Below are positions 36,986-45,456 of a stretch of DNA of 64,000 nt, piece after piece. This DNA is from Halalkalibacter alkaliphilus. GTDB lineage: Bacteria; Bacillota; Bacilli; Bacillales; Bacillaceae_D. A program made the position numbers and the translations under genes. The stretch spans positions 1 through 64,000 of the forward strand of contig NZ_JAKRYL010000020.1 of assembly GCF_023555415.1 (NCBI RefSeq). The letters are read 5' to 3'. Within the stretch, counting starts at the first letter, position 1. Each line of letters starts with the position of its first letter. Under the pieces are notes generated by a model. That model ran no database searches. It had not been told where the DNA came from and worked only from the letters and a program-made list of their open reading frames with translations.

Positions 36986-36998
36986 GGCATGATGTAAT
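36986..36998 (+). repeat. Direct repeat of the groEL 3' end
   Basis: GGCATGATGTAAT is identical to 25811-25823, the last codons and stop of groEL. With flanking bases the match is 16 of 18. It is followed 80 bp later by a hairpin like the groEL terminator. It may be the right end of an 11.2-kb insertion. Confidence 0.5.
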
Positions 36999-37074
36999 GA
37001 ATCCTTGAAACCCTTTGAATAACTAAGTTTGTTGGTAAGGTGAGAGTGAAATGTTAACGTTGAAGATTTTAAAT

Positions 37075-37122
37075 GGAGGCTCCTCATAAGTTCGCTGAAC
37101 TTTTGGAAGCTTCTTTTTTTTG
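37075..37122 (+). terminator. Hairpin terminator related to that of groEL
   Basis: GAGGCTCC pairs with GGAAGCTTC and, inside, AAGTTC with GAACTT, followed by TTTTTTTT. No gene ends directly before it. Confidence 0.75.
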
Positions 37123-37284
37123 TATGACATGGAGGTACACATTTTTCGTTATTTGGTCATCCGTATGACCAATAGTTTTCTTGTCCTTTTTTTACATAAG
37201 CAAACCATCGGATAATAGTGTTGAAGTTTTTGTATTATTAGGTAATGCAAAATTAGGGCAAAAAATAATTTACTATGTTCTTAT

Positions 37285-37333
37285 GAAAGCGCTAACTATT
37301 TTTGTTGACATATAGATTGGTATAATATATTAT
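37285..37333 (+). promoter_or_regulatory. cre-like site and promoter before the ROK gene
   Basis: TGAAAGCGCTAACT (37285-37298) matches the cre consensus at 13 of 14 positions. TTGACA (37306-37311) and TATTAT (37328-37333) are spaced by 16 bp. The leader to the ROK start is about 170 bp. Confidence 0.65.
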
Positions 37334-37476
37334 GAAAACATAATTAGTAAATTGAGTTAACCAAATCAGGTTTTAATATAATAGAGCCTGTTGGTATCGG
37401 TAATAAAGAGTCAAAAGTATTAGTTAAGAGAGTAAATAAATGAGTTAATTAGGTGTTATTATGTTTATTGGTTTAG

Positions 37477-37488
37477 TTAGTTAACTAA
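37477..37488. promoter_or_regulatory. Palindrome before the ROK gene
   Basis: TTAGTTAACTAA is a perfect 12-bp palindrome 21 bp before the start codon. GAGTTAA and TAGTTAA copies recur in the leader. It resembles half-sites of XylR-type ROK regulators, so it may be an autoregulatory operator. Confidence 0.45.
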
Positions 37489-37509
37489 TATTCAAAGGGG
37501 GGGAGTAGA

Positions 37510-38691
37510 TTGCTTGAATTAGGGCTAAGCCAGAAAAACGTGAAATTTCAGAACCGAAGCAAAGTTCTGAAAGTGTTGAGGAAACAACCAGGGATCTCTC
37601 GTAAAGATATATCTGACCAAATAGGATTGACGAAAGCAGCTATTTCATCAATCACCTCTGAAATGATTGATGAAAAAATAATCGTCGAAACAGGCAATCA
37701 AGAAACAGGTGTTGTCGGTAGAAAAAAGGTTTTGCTAGAGTTAAACAAAGATTTTGGTTATGTTTTAGGTTTAACTATTTCTGAAACTTTCATAACAGTC
37801 CTCATAACAAACTTATTAGGCGAAACTGTTGAAAGTTATATTCATGAATTTTCTAGTGGTGACTGTTGTGACAAAGATGAGGTCATAGATCTTATTGTTG
37901 AAAAAGCTTTATATCTCCTTTGGATGAATGGTATAGATAAACAATCGGTTCTCGGAATTGGTATAAGCTACATAGGTGAATTGGGAAACGTAGATATCGA
38001 TTACATAAAAGTCCAAATGGCTAAAAAGCTGAGGTTGAAGGTAGTTTTAAGCAATAACGTGAAAGCGCTTGCGATGTTGCAGGTGGACTTTAGTATTAAA
38101 GAGACTAGTGAAAACTTTCTATTCGTTAAATACGGACCAGGACTAGGGATGGCAATTGTTGAAAGCGGAACCATTATTGAAGGTGTTGATAATAAAGCTG
38201 GAGAAATTGGTCACACCATTGTAGATGCAGATGCTAATACTACTTGTCGCTGTGGGAGGACGGGATGTCTTGAAGCCCTCATCTCAGAAAAAGGGATTGT
38301 CGAAGACATCGAAAAGCTTGGTCCTAATTACAGTTATCTGATTATTAATAAAAACCTCTCGATAATCGATTATAAAAGTGTCAATGAACTGCTAGAAATG
38401 AAAGATCCAACGATCACTTCAATTTTTGAGAAACGATATGATCTGTTCGCCAAATCTCTCGCAAACAGTATTATATTGTTTAATCCGGAGTACATTTGTG
38501 TTTACGGATTGATATTTAGTCAACCAGAAATTTTTGAAATGATTAACACAAAGGTTAAAGGGTATTTGGGATTCAACACTACTGCGTTCATAAAACTTTC
38601 TGACTTAGATCCTACTAGTGATGCTATCGGAGTGGCAGCGCTCGTACTAAGAGAGTTATTTTATGATGTAGGTGGATTTAAAGAAGTCTAA
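37510..38691 (+). CDS. ROK-family transcriptional regulator
   Basis: The 393-residue protein has an N-terminal winged helix (GISRKDISDQIGLTKAAISS, about 28-47) and a ROK sugar-kinase-like domain with the zinc motif CRCGRTGCLE (246-255). The phosphate-loop glycines and catalytic residues needed for kinase activity are poorly kept, as in XylR/NagC-type regulators. TTG start follows GGGGGGAG. It stands directly before the second TTT operon in the same direction and is the likely sensor of its sugar or a phosphorylated intermediate. Sugar identity is inferred from context (sulfoquinovose). Confidence 0.9.
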   Translation: MLELGLSQKNVKFQNRSKVLKVLRKQPGISRKDISDQIGLTKAAISSITSEMIDEKIIVETGNQETGVVGRKKVLLELNKDFGYVLGLTISETFITVLITNLLGETVESYIHEFSSGDCCDKDEVIDLIVEKALYLLWMNGIDKQSVLGIGISYIGELGNVDIDYIKVQMAKKLRLKVVLSNNVKALAMLQVDFSIKETSENFLFVKYGPGLGMAIVESGTIIEGVDNKAGEIGHTIVDADANTTCRCGRTGCLEALISEKGIVEDIEKLGPNYSYLIINKNLSIIDYKSVNELLEMKDPTITSIFEKRYDLFAKSLANSIILFNPEYICVYGLIFSQPEIFEMINTKVKGYLGFNTTAFIKLSDLDPTSDAIGVAALVLRELFYDVGGFKEV

Positions 38692-38703
38692 AGTATTATC
38701 ACG

Positions 38704-38731
38704 TTGGTGGTAGAGGCTAATTTGCCATAAT
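38704..38731 (+). promoter_or_regulatory. Promoter of the second TTT operon
   Basis: TTGGTG (38704-38709) and CATAAT (38726-38731) are spaced by 16 bp, 32 bp before the tctC-like start. Confidence 0.45.
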
Positions 38732-38763
38732 ATAAACAGGTCAGGGAAAGGGGTTAAGTAAGA

Positions 38764-39813
38764 ATGAAAAGTTATCTTAAGATGGGGTTAGTTTTAATGG
38801 CGTTCCTAGTAATGTTTGTTGCTGTAGGTTGCAGTGGTTCAAGCGAGGGCACGACAAGTTCAGGGGCTGACTCGGATGCAAGTTCTGGTTCAAGAGAAGT
38901 AGTGAAGATCATTGTCCCTTACGGTGTTGGTGGAACAGCAGATGCGATTGGTAGGAAGTATGCACAGATTGCAGGGGAATTATACCCTAACTATAGTTTT
39001 GTAGTGGAACAAAAAACCGGTGGCGATGGGTTTGTAGGAGCCGCGTATTTTGAAAGTATTGATGTGAATGCAAAAGAGCTTCTTTTATTCGGGTATGGCA
39101 ATGCTTACAGACATGAATTTGGAAATAGATACGGTACTGAACAAGTTCCTTTTGATATGGAAAACTTGAAACCGTTAGCAGCAGTTGATGATAGAACATG
39201 GATTTTATATGGAAATCCTGGTGATACACTGGAAGAAGTGTTTGATAAAGCGAGAGCTGGAGATTTAAGAATGTCAGGTGGGAATCCTTTATCTGACCCT
39301 CACCTAGCACTTGGCTCTCTAGTAGCTGTTGAAGATGGTAGTGTAACGGTAGTTGGTTATGATGGAGGAGCAGCGCAAAAGTTAGGTCTTATAAATGGTG
39401 AAGTTGATGTATTTATTGGAACAACACAAGCGGCAATGGGTGAAGTTGAAGCAGGGGATTTAGTTCCAATGCTCGCATTTTCTGAAGATTCATTTGACGG
39501 TCTAGTAGGACCAGATGGACCTATTAGTGTACCAGGATTGGTTAATGACAGACATCCTGATTTAGGTTCTGACACGGATTATTCTGGTTCAATTCTACCG
39601 GCTGGAGGGTTCCTTACTGCTCGTACAGGTACAGAACAAGCATGGGAAGATAAAGTCATTGAAATTAGTAAAGCAGTTTGGGCTACTTCAGAATTCAGAG
39701 ATTGGAAGGAAGAAATCGGCCTGAATCATTTTGAGATTTATGGTGATGATGCCCAAGCTCATTTGGATGATGCAGTAGAAAGGGCAATCAATGCTTTTGA
39801 GTTGCTTAAGTAG
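38764..39813 (+). CDS. tctC: TTT-type binding lipoprotein of the sulfoquinovose locus
   Basis: The 349-residue lipoprotein has lipobox VAVGC (C23), a Ser/Gly-rich linker and a divergent TctC fold beginning VVKIIVPYGVGGTADAIGR. It lacks the standard NKPGAGG motif, having EQKTGGDGFVGA instead, so its ligand probably differs from usual carboxylates. A hairpin after the gene should reduce readthrough into tctBA and give more binding protein than transporter. In context it would deliver sulfoquinovose or its glycosides, whose sulfonate is an anion like a carboxylate. Confidence 0.85.
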   Translation: MKSYLKMGLVLMAFLVMFVAVGCSGSSEGTTSSGADSDASSGSREVVKIIVPYGVGGTADAIGRKYAQIAGELYPNYSFVVEQKTGGDGFVGAAYFESIDVNAKELLLFGYGNAYRHEFGNRYGTEQVPFDMENLKPLAAVDDRTWILYGNPGDTLEEVFDKARAGDLRMSGGNPLSDPHLALGSLVAVEDGSVTVVGYDGGAAQKLGLINGEVDVFIGTTQAAMGEVEAGDLVPMLAFSEDSFDGLVGPDGPISVPGLVNDRHPDLGSDTDYSGSILPAGGFLTARTGTEQAWEDKVIEISKAVWATSEFRDWKEEIGLNHFEIYGDDAQAHLDDAVERAINAFELLK

Positions 39814-39828
39814 TTAATAGTTTTGCAA

Positions 39829-39868
39829 AAAAATAGGGAATTACAAAAACTGTATTCCCTATTTTTAA
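39829..39868 (+). terminator. Intercistronic hairpin between tctC and tctB
   Basis: AAAAATAGGGAAT pairs with ATTCCCTATTTTT around a 12-base loop. It lies inside the operon, so it probably terminates only part of the transcripts. Confidence 0.8.
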
Positions 39869-39886
39869 AATATGGAGGGGCTTTAA

Positions 39887-40339
39887 ATGAAAATTCGTAC
39901 AAATCTATTAAGCGGGATAATTTTTGGCATAATTAGCATTGTTTTTATTTTGCTAGTTCCTTCCCAGGTAGCTGTTCCAACTTTTAATAACGGTGGTCCA
40001 AGTCCTCGCATTATTCCGTATATCGTTTTATATGGTATGTTAATCTGTTCGGTTGCTCTCATAATTCAAAGCCTTGTTTTTAAAAAAGAACGTATCGTTG
40101 TTTTGGATTTTAAAATTGAAAAAGCCTCGCTGATCGTTCTTGTAATAATGATTTTGTTTGGGATTGTCATGCTTAATTTTGGCTTTATCATAAGTGTTAT
40201 CGTTGTTTTACCTATTTTGCTTTTTATACTTCGTGAAAGAAAACCGTTTATATATGGATTTACGATATTTGGAGGAATAGGAGTCTATTACCTGTTTACT
40301 AAGGTTTTTAATATTACACTCCCTGTATTTGGAGGTTAA
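39887..40339 (+). CDS. tctB: TTT transporter small membrane subunit (TctB), second system
   Basis: The 150-residue protein has four hydrophobic spans in the TctB arrangement. It follows its binding protein gene after a partial terminator and precedes tctA by three bases, so the two membrane subunits are coupled. GGAGGGG precedes the ATG. Sequence conservation in this subunit is low, so the assignment rests on topology and position. Confidence 0.8.
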   Translation: MKIRTNLLSGIIFGIISIVFILLVPSQVAVPTFNNGGPSPRIIPYIVLYGMLICSVALIIQSLVFKKERIVVLDFKIEKASLIVLVIMILFGIVMLNFGFIISVIVVLPILLFILRERKPFIYGFTIFGGIGVYYLFTKVFNITLPVFGG

Positions 40340-40342
40340 ATC

Positions 40343-41860
40343 ATGGAAGTAGTTTTAAGTGGTCTACAAGAAGTTTTAACATTACACAATATTTTAATTA
40401 TATTAGCATCGCTAGCTTTAGGAATGATCGTGGGTTGTATACCCGGTCTTACAGTAACGCTTGGAATAATACTGTTATTGCCTTTAACCTATTCATTTAC
40501 TTCAGCATCAACGGCAATCATAGCCTTACTTGCTGTATATGTAGGTGGTATGTATGGTGGTTCTATTAGTGCCATTCTCTTGAACACACCTGGAACAAAT
40601 GCCGCAATTGCTACTACCTTTGATGGATATCCGTTAGCGAAAAAAGGAAAGGTTAAAAAGGCCTTAGATGTTTCTTTGTTTGCTTCCGTAGTGGGTGGTT
40701 TATTAGCAGGTCTGCTCTTACTGTTTGGGTCAGGATTAATTGCTAGTTTGGTTTCTGGCTTTACATCTACAGAGTATTTTGCGCTTTCTATTTTAGGTCT
40801 TTCATTAATTGCAGGGGTAAGTGGAGACAATATTTTTAAAGGAATCTTGGGTGGTTTGATAGGATTATTTATTTCGATCATCGGACTTGATGTTGTAACA
40901 GGGGTATCAAGGTTTTCGTTTGATACCATGCTTTTATATCAAGGGATCACTATCATGCCTGCAATGATCGCCTTTATAGCGCTAATACAGGTTATGATTA
41001 AATCGGCAGAATACATTAATGCAAAGGGCAACAACGGTAATATTTCAAAAATTGATAACGAAGGTTTAACGGGGAAAGAAAGAAGATCGATTATGCCAGC
41101 CATTTTAAGATCGACTGGAATTTCATCCATAATTGGAGTTATGCCAGGTGTTGGTGGTGGTGTTTCTCAGTTTATTTCTTATAACGAAGCGAAACGAACA
41201 TCAAAACATCCGGAGGAATTTGGAAAAGGTAGCTTAGAAGGAGTTGCGGCTGCGGAATCTAGTAATAATACCGTTGTGGGTACATCGATGATGCCATTGC
41301 TTACATTAGGAATTCCTGGTGATGGTGTAACGGCTATCTTACTGGGGGCATTTATTTTACACGGAATTGTTCCTGGTCCTACAATGTTCACGAACCAAGG
41401 AACCGTAGCCTATGCCATTATATTTGGGCTTATCATTGCAAACATCTTACTGTTTTTTGTCGCTTTAATTTTTACAAGACAAGTGGCCAAAATTGTGCAA
41501 GTACGCTATAGCTATTTAGGACCACTGATTATTACGTTTTGTTTTGCAGGTGCTTTTGCTGCAAATGGTTCTCGCAACGAAGTAATTTTAATGATGGGTT
41601 TACTAGCAATTACTTATGTATTAGTTAAACTTGGCATTTCTGTTATCCCTATAATGTTGGGGATGATCTTAGCGCCGATCATGGAACAGAACTTTGTTAA
41701 CAGTATGACGATCTATAGTGGCGATCTATTGATTTTCTTCAAACGCCCTATAAGTCTTGCAATCTTAATTTTGACCGTTATTCTTGTATGGTCATTTATA
41801 AGGGTTAACAAAAAGGTTGCTAAAATTAGTGCTGAACAAGAAAAGAATGTTCAATCATGA
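40343..41860 (+). CDS. tctA: TTT transporter large membrane subunit (TctA), second system
   Basis: The 505-residue protein shows the TctA repeats: GCIPGLTVTLGIILLLPLTY, YVGGMYGGSISAILLNTPGT and, in the second half, GVMPGVGGGVSQFISYNEAKR. About 12 spans. With TctB and the lipoprotein it forms a complete transporter immediately upstream of the sulfoquinovosidase gene (54-bp spacer). TTT systems are known for aromatic and tricarboxylic acids and for sulfolactate; a sulfonated-sugar substrate here is inferred from gene order. Confidence 0.92.
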   Translation: MEVVLSGLQEVLTLHNILIILASLALGMIVGCIPGLTVTLGIILLLPLTYSFTSASTAIIALLAVYVGGMYGGSISAILLNTPGTNAAIATTFDGYPLAKKGKVKKALDVSLFASVVGGLLAGLLLLFGSGLIASLVSGFTSTEYFALSILGLSLIAGVSGDNIFKGILGGLIGLFISIIGLDVVTGVSRFSFDTMLLYQGITIMPAMIAFIALIQVMIKSAEYINAKGNNGNISKIDNEGLTGKERRSIMPAILRSTGISSIIGVMPGVGGGVSQFISYNEAKRTSKHPEEFGKGSLEGVAAAESSNNTVVGTSMMPLLTLGIPGDGVTAILLGAFILHGIVPGPTMFTNQGTVAYAIIFGLIIANILLFFVALIFTRQVAKIVQVRYSYLGPLIITFCFAGAFAANGSRNEVILMMGLLAITYVLVKLGISVIPIMLGMILAPIMEQNFVNSMTIYSGDLLIFFKRPISLAILILTVILVWSFIRVNKKVAKISAEQEKNVQS

Positions 41861-41914
41861 TGAGTAGTGGATTAGATTAAAAGAATGAAAACGATTTCTA
41901 TGGCGAGGTGTATT

Positions 41915-43897
41915 ATGGAATTTATAAAAAAAGATAACAGTTTCACAATTTCTAGCAATGGTGTAGCGATTATTGACCATCAGGAAAGTTGCCCATTTAT
42001 TTATGCCGGTATCGGAAAAGAATCCGTGAAACAGCATTTAGGTGATTTTGATATCGAAGATAAAATTATTGAAAAAGTTGCTTTAAAAAACGTTGAATTT
42101 AACGGGGACCTTGTAACTTTCAGTAACTGCGATTATAAAGTTACGTTACAAATGAAGGTCGAAGGAAATCGCATTTCCCTTGATAATATAGAAGCTGATG
42201 AGAGAATTAACCGAATGTTTTTTATGTTGAAATCGAATAAAGAAGAACGATTCTTTGGATGTGGGGAGCAATTTTCCTACTTAAATCTGAAAGGTCGTAA
42301 CTTCCCAATTTGGACATCTGAACCTGGAGTTGGTCGTGATCGTACATCATTAATCACTTTCCAGGCCGATCAAATGGGCATTGGTGGCGGTGACTACTAT
42401 AATACGAATTTTCCGCAACCTACTTTTATATCAGATCAGAAATATATTTTTCACATGGATACTTCATACTATAGTGATTTTGACTTTTCTGAGGATGAAG
42501 CTGTACAAGTTTCTGTTTGGGGAAAACCACATAGCATATTTATCGAATCGGGCACTTCTTTTCTAAATATCATGGATATCGTTACTGAGCACTTTGGTAC
42601 TCAACCGATGTTACCTGATTGGTTACTAGACGGTGTCACAATTGGTATGCAAGGTGGTACCGATACAGTCTATGAAAAAGTGAAACAAGCAAAAGAGTAT
42701 GGTATTAATGTTAACGCTGTATGGTGTCAGGATTGGGTTGGAAAGAAGATAACTTCGTTTGGAAAGCGTTTGTTCTGGAAGTGGGAGAAGAGCGACGAAA
42801 CTTACCCTGAATTAGAAAAGCTTATAAAGGATTTAAGAAAGGATAATATCCACTTCCTTGCCTATATAAATCCGTACTTATTAGAAGGAACTGATATGTT
42901 TAATTATGCTCTAGAGCATGAATACTTTATCAAAAATTCAGAGGGAGAAGCTTATATTGCTGATTTCGGAGAGTTCTTCTGTGGGACAATCGATTTCACA
43001 AACCCTGATGCGATGGAATGGTACAAGAAGATTATCAGAACGAACATGATTGATTTAGGTATCAGTGGCTGGATGGCAGACTTTGGTGAGTATATCCCAG
43101 TAGACGCAGTGTTTTACAATGGAAAAACTGGCTCAGAAATGCACAATCAGTATCCTGCTCTTTGGGCTAAATGCAATTATGAAGCAGTTGAAGAAAGTGG
43201 AAAGCTTGGTGAAGTTGTATACTTTATGCGTTCTGGCGGCGTTGGGAATGCCAAGCATTGTACGTTGATGTGGGCTGGTGACCAAAGCGTGGACTTCACC
43301 ATCCATGACGGTTTGGCGTCAACAATCCCTGCTGCTATATCGTTAGGTTTGTTAGGAAACGGGCTGACACATGTAGATATAGGTGGATATACTTCTTTAT
43401 TTGGCAACGTACGTACAGAGGAACTAATGCTAAGGTATCTTGAGTATTCAGTGTTTACACCGTATATGAGAACTCATGAGGGCAATAGACCGGACGAGAA
43501 CTTTCAATACGATCAAAGTGAAGAGTGCTTAAAGCAATTTGCGGCTTTTTCGAAATTGAGAAAAGAATTACTTCCATATATAAGGCATGTAGTTGAAGAA
43601 AATGCAACGAAAGGTATCGGAGCTATGCGTCCGTTGTTCATGCATTATGATGAGGAAGCTTGCTTGGATATAGCTTATCAATACTTATTTGGAAGAGACT
43701 TACTTGTTGCACCAGTTTATAAAGACAATGTTACTGAATGGGAAGTATATTTACCAGAAGATGAGTGGGTTCACCTATTTAGCAAACAAACTTATCGTGG
43801 TGGAACAGTAAATGTTCCAGCTGAACTCGGAAATATTCCTGTTTTTTATAGAAAAAATTCATCCTTTAGTTCACTGTTTGACTCAATAGTGAAATGA
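41915..43897 (+). CDS. yihQ: Sulfoquinovosidase (GH31, YihQ type)
   Basis: This cytoplasmic 660-residue GH31 glycosidase aligns along its length with Escherichia coli YihQ as I remember it, with a constant offset of 16. It releases sulfoquinovose from sulfoquinovosyl glycerol and related glycosides. Nucleophile D389 is in WMADFGEY and acid/base D456 in WAGDQS. The sulfonate-binding residues R285 and W288 (SFGKRLFW), Y492 (GGYTS) and H521 (RTHEGN) are all kept. Ordinary GH31 alpha-glucosidases lack the KRxxW motif. I choose ATG 41915, six bases after GAGGTG, over ATG 41885, which lacks a ribosome site. It follows the TTT transporter and precedes the isomerase. Confidence 0.93.
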   Translation: MEFIKKDNSFTISSNGVAIIDHQESCPFIYAGIGKESVKQHLGDFDIEDKIIEKVALKNVEFNGDLVTFSNCDYKVTLQMKVEGNRISLDNIEADERINRMFFMLKSNKEERFFGCGEQFSYLNLKGRNFPIWTSEPGVGRDRTSLITFQADQMGIGGGDYYNTNFPQPTFISDQKYIFHMDTSYYSDFDFSEDEAVQVSVWGKPHSIFIESGTSFLNIMDIVTEHFGTQPMLPDWLLDGVTIGMQGGTDTVYEKVKQAKEYGINVNAVWCQDWVGKKITSFGKRLFWKWEKSDETYPELEKLIKDLRKDNIHFLAYINPYLLEGTDMFNYALEHEYFIKNSEGEAYIADFGEFFCGTIDFTNPDAMEWYKKIIRTNMIDLGISGWMADFGEYIPVDAVFYNGKTGSEMHNQYPALWAKCNYEAVEESGKLGEVVYFMRSGGVGNAKHCTLMWAGDQSVDFTIHDGLASTIPAAISLGLLGNGLTHVDIGGYTSLFGNVRTEELMLRYLEYSVFTPYMRTHEGNRPDENFQYDQSEECLKQFAAFSKLRKELLPYIRHVVEENATKGIGAMRPLFMHYDEEACLDIAYQYLFGRDLLVAPVYKDNVTEWEVYLPEDEWVHLFSKQTYRGGTVNVPAELGNIPVFYRKNSSFSSLFDSIVK

Positions 43898-43921
43898 ATT
43901 AATAAAAATTAGTACAACTTT

Positions 43922-44099
43922 GAAATTGAAATCATTGCTGCTGCATTAAGAAATGGAAAGCAAATCAAAGATGATGCAGCAGCAGGCTGATATTGTTACA
44001 TGTGGTCTTGAGGTCTATAAGGAAGCTATGGAACGCCCATTTACTACACACGGTTTGTCTGTATTTGGAAACGCTTGGGACGAAACAGCAAAGGAGTAG
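43922..44099 (+). pseudogene. Frameshifted C-terminal remnant of a transaldolase gene
   Basis: Frame one (43922 on) reads EIEIIAAALRNGKQIKDDAA and meets a stop. Shifting by one frame at about 43985 continues ADIVTCGLEVYKEAMERP, then FTTHGLSVFGNAWDETAKE and a stop at 44097-44099. The joined sequence has the closing pattern of transaldolase/fructose-6-phosphate aldolase proteins (AGADI..., hydrophobic helix, P-x-T-x-x-GL-x-x-F-x-x-xW). Loss of two bases explains the break. The N-terminal three quarters are gone. Its last codons now carry the ribosome site AAAGGAG of the isomerase gene. A transaldolase is the key enzyme of the sulfo-transaldolase route known in Bacillus. Confidence 0.72.
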
Positions 44100-44103
44100 A
44101 ATT

Positions 44104-45444
44104 ATGAAAAAATTTAAAGCTTTATATTTACCGATTGGTGTACCTACATTTCACCAAGAAAGTATAAATCAACAATTTGAATTATCAGTACAACTATTGA
44201 ATGAAATATCTGAGGATATCGAGTGCCCAGCGTACCCGTTGTTAACCATTCCAGATTTGGTAGAATTCATAGATGATAAGCAATGTGATTTAATCATTCT
44301 TCAGAACAATGCATTTGCTAACTCTGAATATACAGCTGAAATTTTAAGAAGAATTGATGCTGATGTTTTACTTTGGACATTACAAGAGCCTGTAATTGAT
44401 GGTGGTCGTTTGAGACTAAACTCTCTGACAGGGGCCTTTTCGGCTGGAAACTTGATGCATCATTTAGGAAAAGAGCGTTTCGAATATATTTGGGGTTCTC
44501 CATCGGATGAAGAGGTACATAAAAAGATCAAAGCAGTAGTAGCAGCGGCAAGTCTTAAAAAAGAATTGAGATCAACGACATTAGCTTCAATTGGTCATAC
44601 ACCTCAAGGGTTTGGTTTTGGAAGAGGCATGGATGCGGAAATTTCTCGTTACTTTGGTATGAAGCATGTTGCTATAGAAGTTAGAGAGTTGTTGCAACGC
44701 GCAAAAAATTTAACTCTTGAAGAATGTGTAGACCAATCGAATGAAGCTGAAGACAAGATGGTCAACCTAGATCATACACCTCAGCAGAATAGAGATGATT
44801 TCATTCGCTTGTATAAAGCCTACTCTGACTTTGTAAAAGAGAACAATATTTCAGCTATTTCTTCAAGATGTTGGCCAGATCTTTTTGTAGATTACGGAAC
44901 TCCCGTTTGTTCGGTACTTGGACTATTAAATGATAATTTAGTTGCGGCTTCTTGTGAAGCGGATGCCTACGGTGCGATTTCAATGTTAATTGGCATTAAG
45001 TTGTCAAATGAAAGTGTTTTCTTCGGAGATCCCGTTTCTTTAGATAAAACTGAAAATACGGTTACTTTTTGGCATTGTGGAACCTCTGCTTGTAGCCTAG
45101 CTCATCCAAGTAAAGGTGCCCAAGTTGGCGTTCATCCGAATAGAAAAATTGGCCCTACTATGGAATTTGGCTTGAAACCTGCTAAAGAAGCTACTGTTTT
45201 TAGAGTTGGAAGAAAACCAGACGGTTCTATTCGTTTCTTTATTGCAAATGGAGAGATACTAGATAAAGAACAGCAATTTTTAGGGACATCTCTAGTATTA
45301 AAAACGGAAACCCCTTCTATGGATCTAGTAAATCAAAGTGTAAGAGATGGTTGGGAACCACACTTTACCGTCGTGTATAAAGACATTAAAGAAGAACTAC
45401 TCGTTTTAGGGAATTTCTTAAATGCTGAAATATGCGAATATTAA
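44104..45444 (+). CDS. FucI-like isomerase, probable sulfoquinovose isomerase
   Basis: ATG 44104 follows AAAGGAG; a longer frame from 43993 only runs through the transaldolase remnant. The 446-residue protein has the fold signature of L-fucose/L-arabinose isomerases, with the metal and sugar site segments SSRCWPDLFVDYG (253-265), CEADAYGAISM (284-294), FWHCGTSACSLA and GVHPNRKIGPT. It would convert sulfoquinovose to 6-deoxy-6-sulfofructose using a divalent metal. The function is inferred from its place directly after the sulfoquinovosidase. FucI-like sulfoquinovose isomerases have been described in kinase/aldolase-type sulfoglycolysis. It is unrelated to the YihS isomerase. Confidence 0.82.
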   Translation: MKKFKALYLPIGVPTFHQESINQQFELSVQLLNEISEDIECPAYPLLTIPDLVEFIDDKQCDLIILQNNAFANSEYTAEILRRIDADVLLWTLQEPVIDGGRLRLNSLTGAFSAGNLMHHLGKERFEYIWGSPSDEEVHKKIKAVVAAASLKKELRSTTLASIGHTPQGFGFGRGMDAEISRYFGMKHVAIEVRELLQRAKNLTLEECVDQSNEAEDKMVNLDHTPQQNRDDFIRLYKAYSDFVKENNISAISSRCWPDLFVDYGTPVCSVLGLLNDNLVAASCEADAYGAISMLIGIKLSNESVFFGDPVSLDKTENTVTFWHCGTSACSLAHPSKGAQVGVHPNRKIGPTMEFGLKPAKEATVFRVGRKPDGSIRFFIANGEILDKEQQFLGTSLVLKTETPSMDLVNQSVRDGWEPHFTVVYKDIKEELLVLGNFLNAEICEY

Positions 45445-45456
45445 GGAGGGAATAAA

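Larger units (their letters stand above)
36827..37509. other. 683-bp gap with block boundary signals
   Basis: No gene supported. It holds a 13-bp copy of the groEL 3' end (36986-36998), a groEL-like hairpin terminator (37075-37122), then the cre-like site, promoter and palindrome that precede the ROK gene. Confidence 0.7.

Noticed and set aside
38062-38075. cre-like TGAAAGCGCTTGCG inside the ROK gene
   Set aside because: Lies deep in coding sequence where it encodes a normal part of the protein; probably chance.
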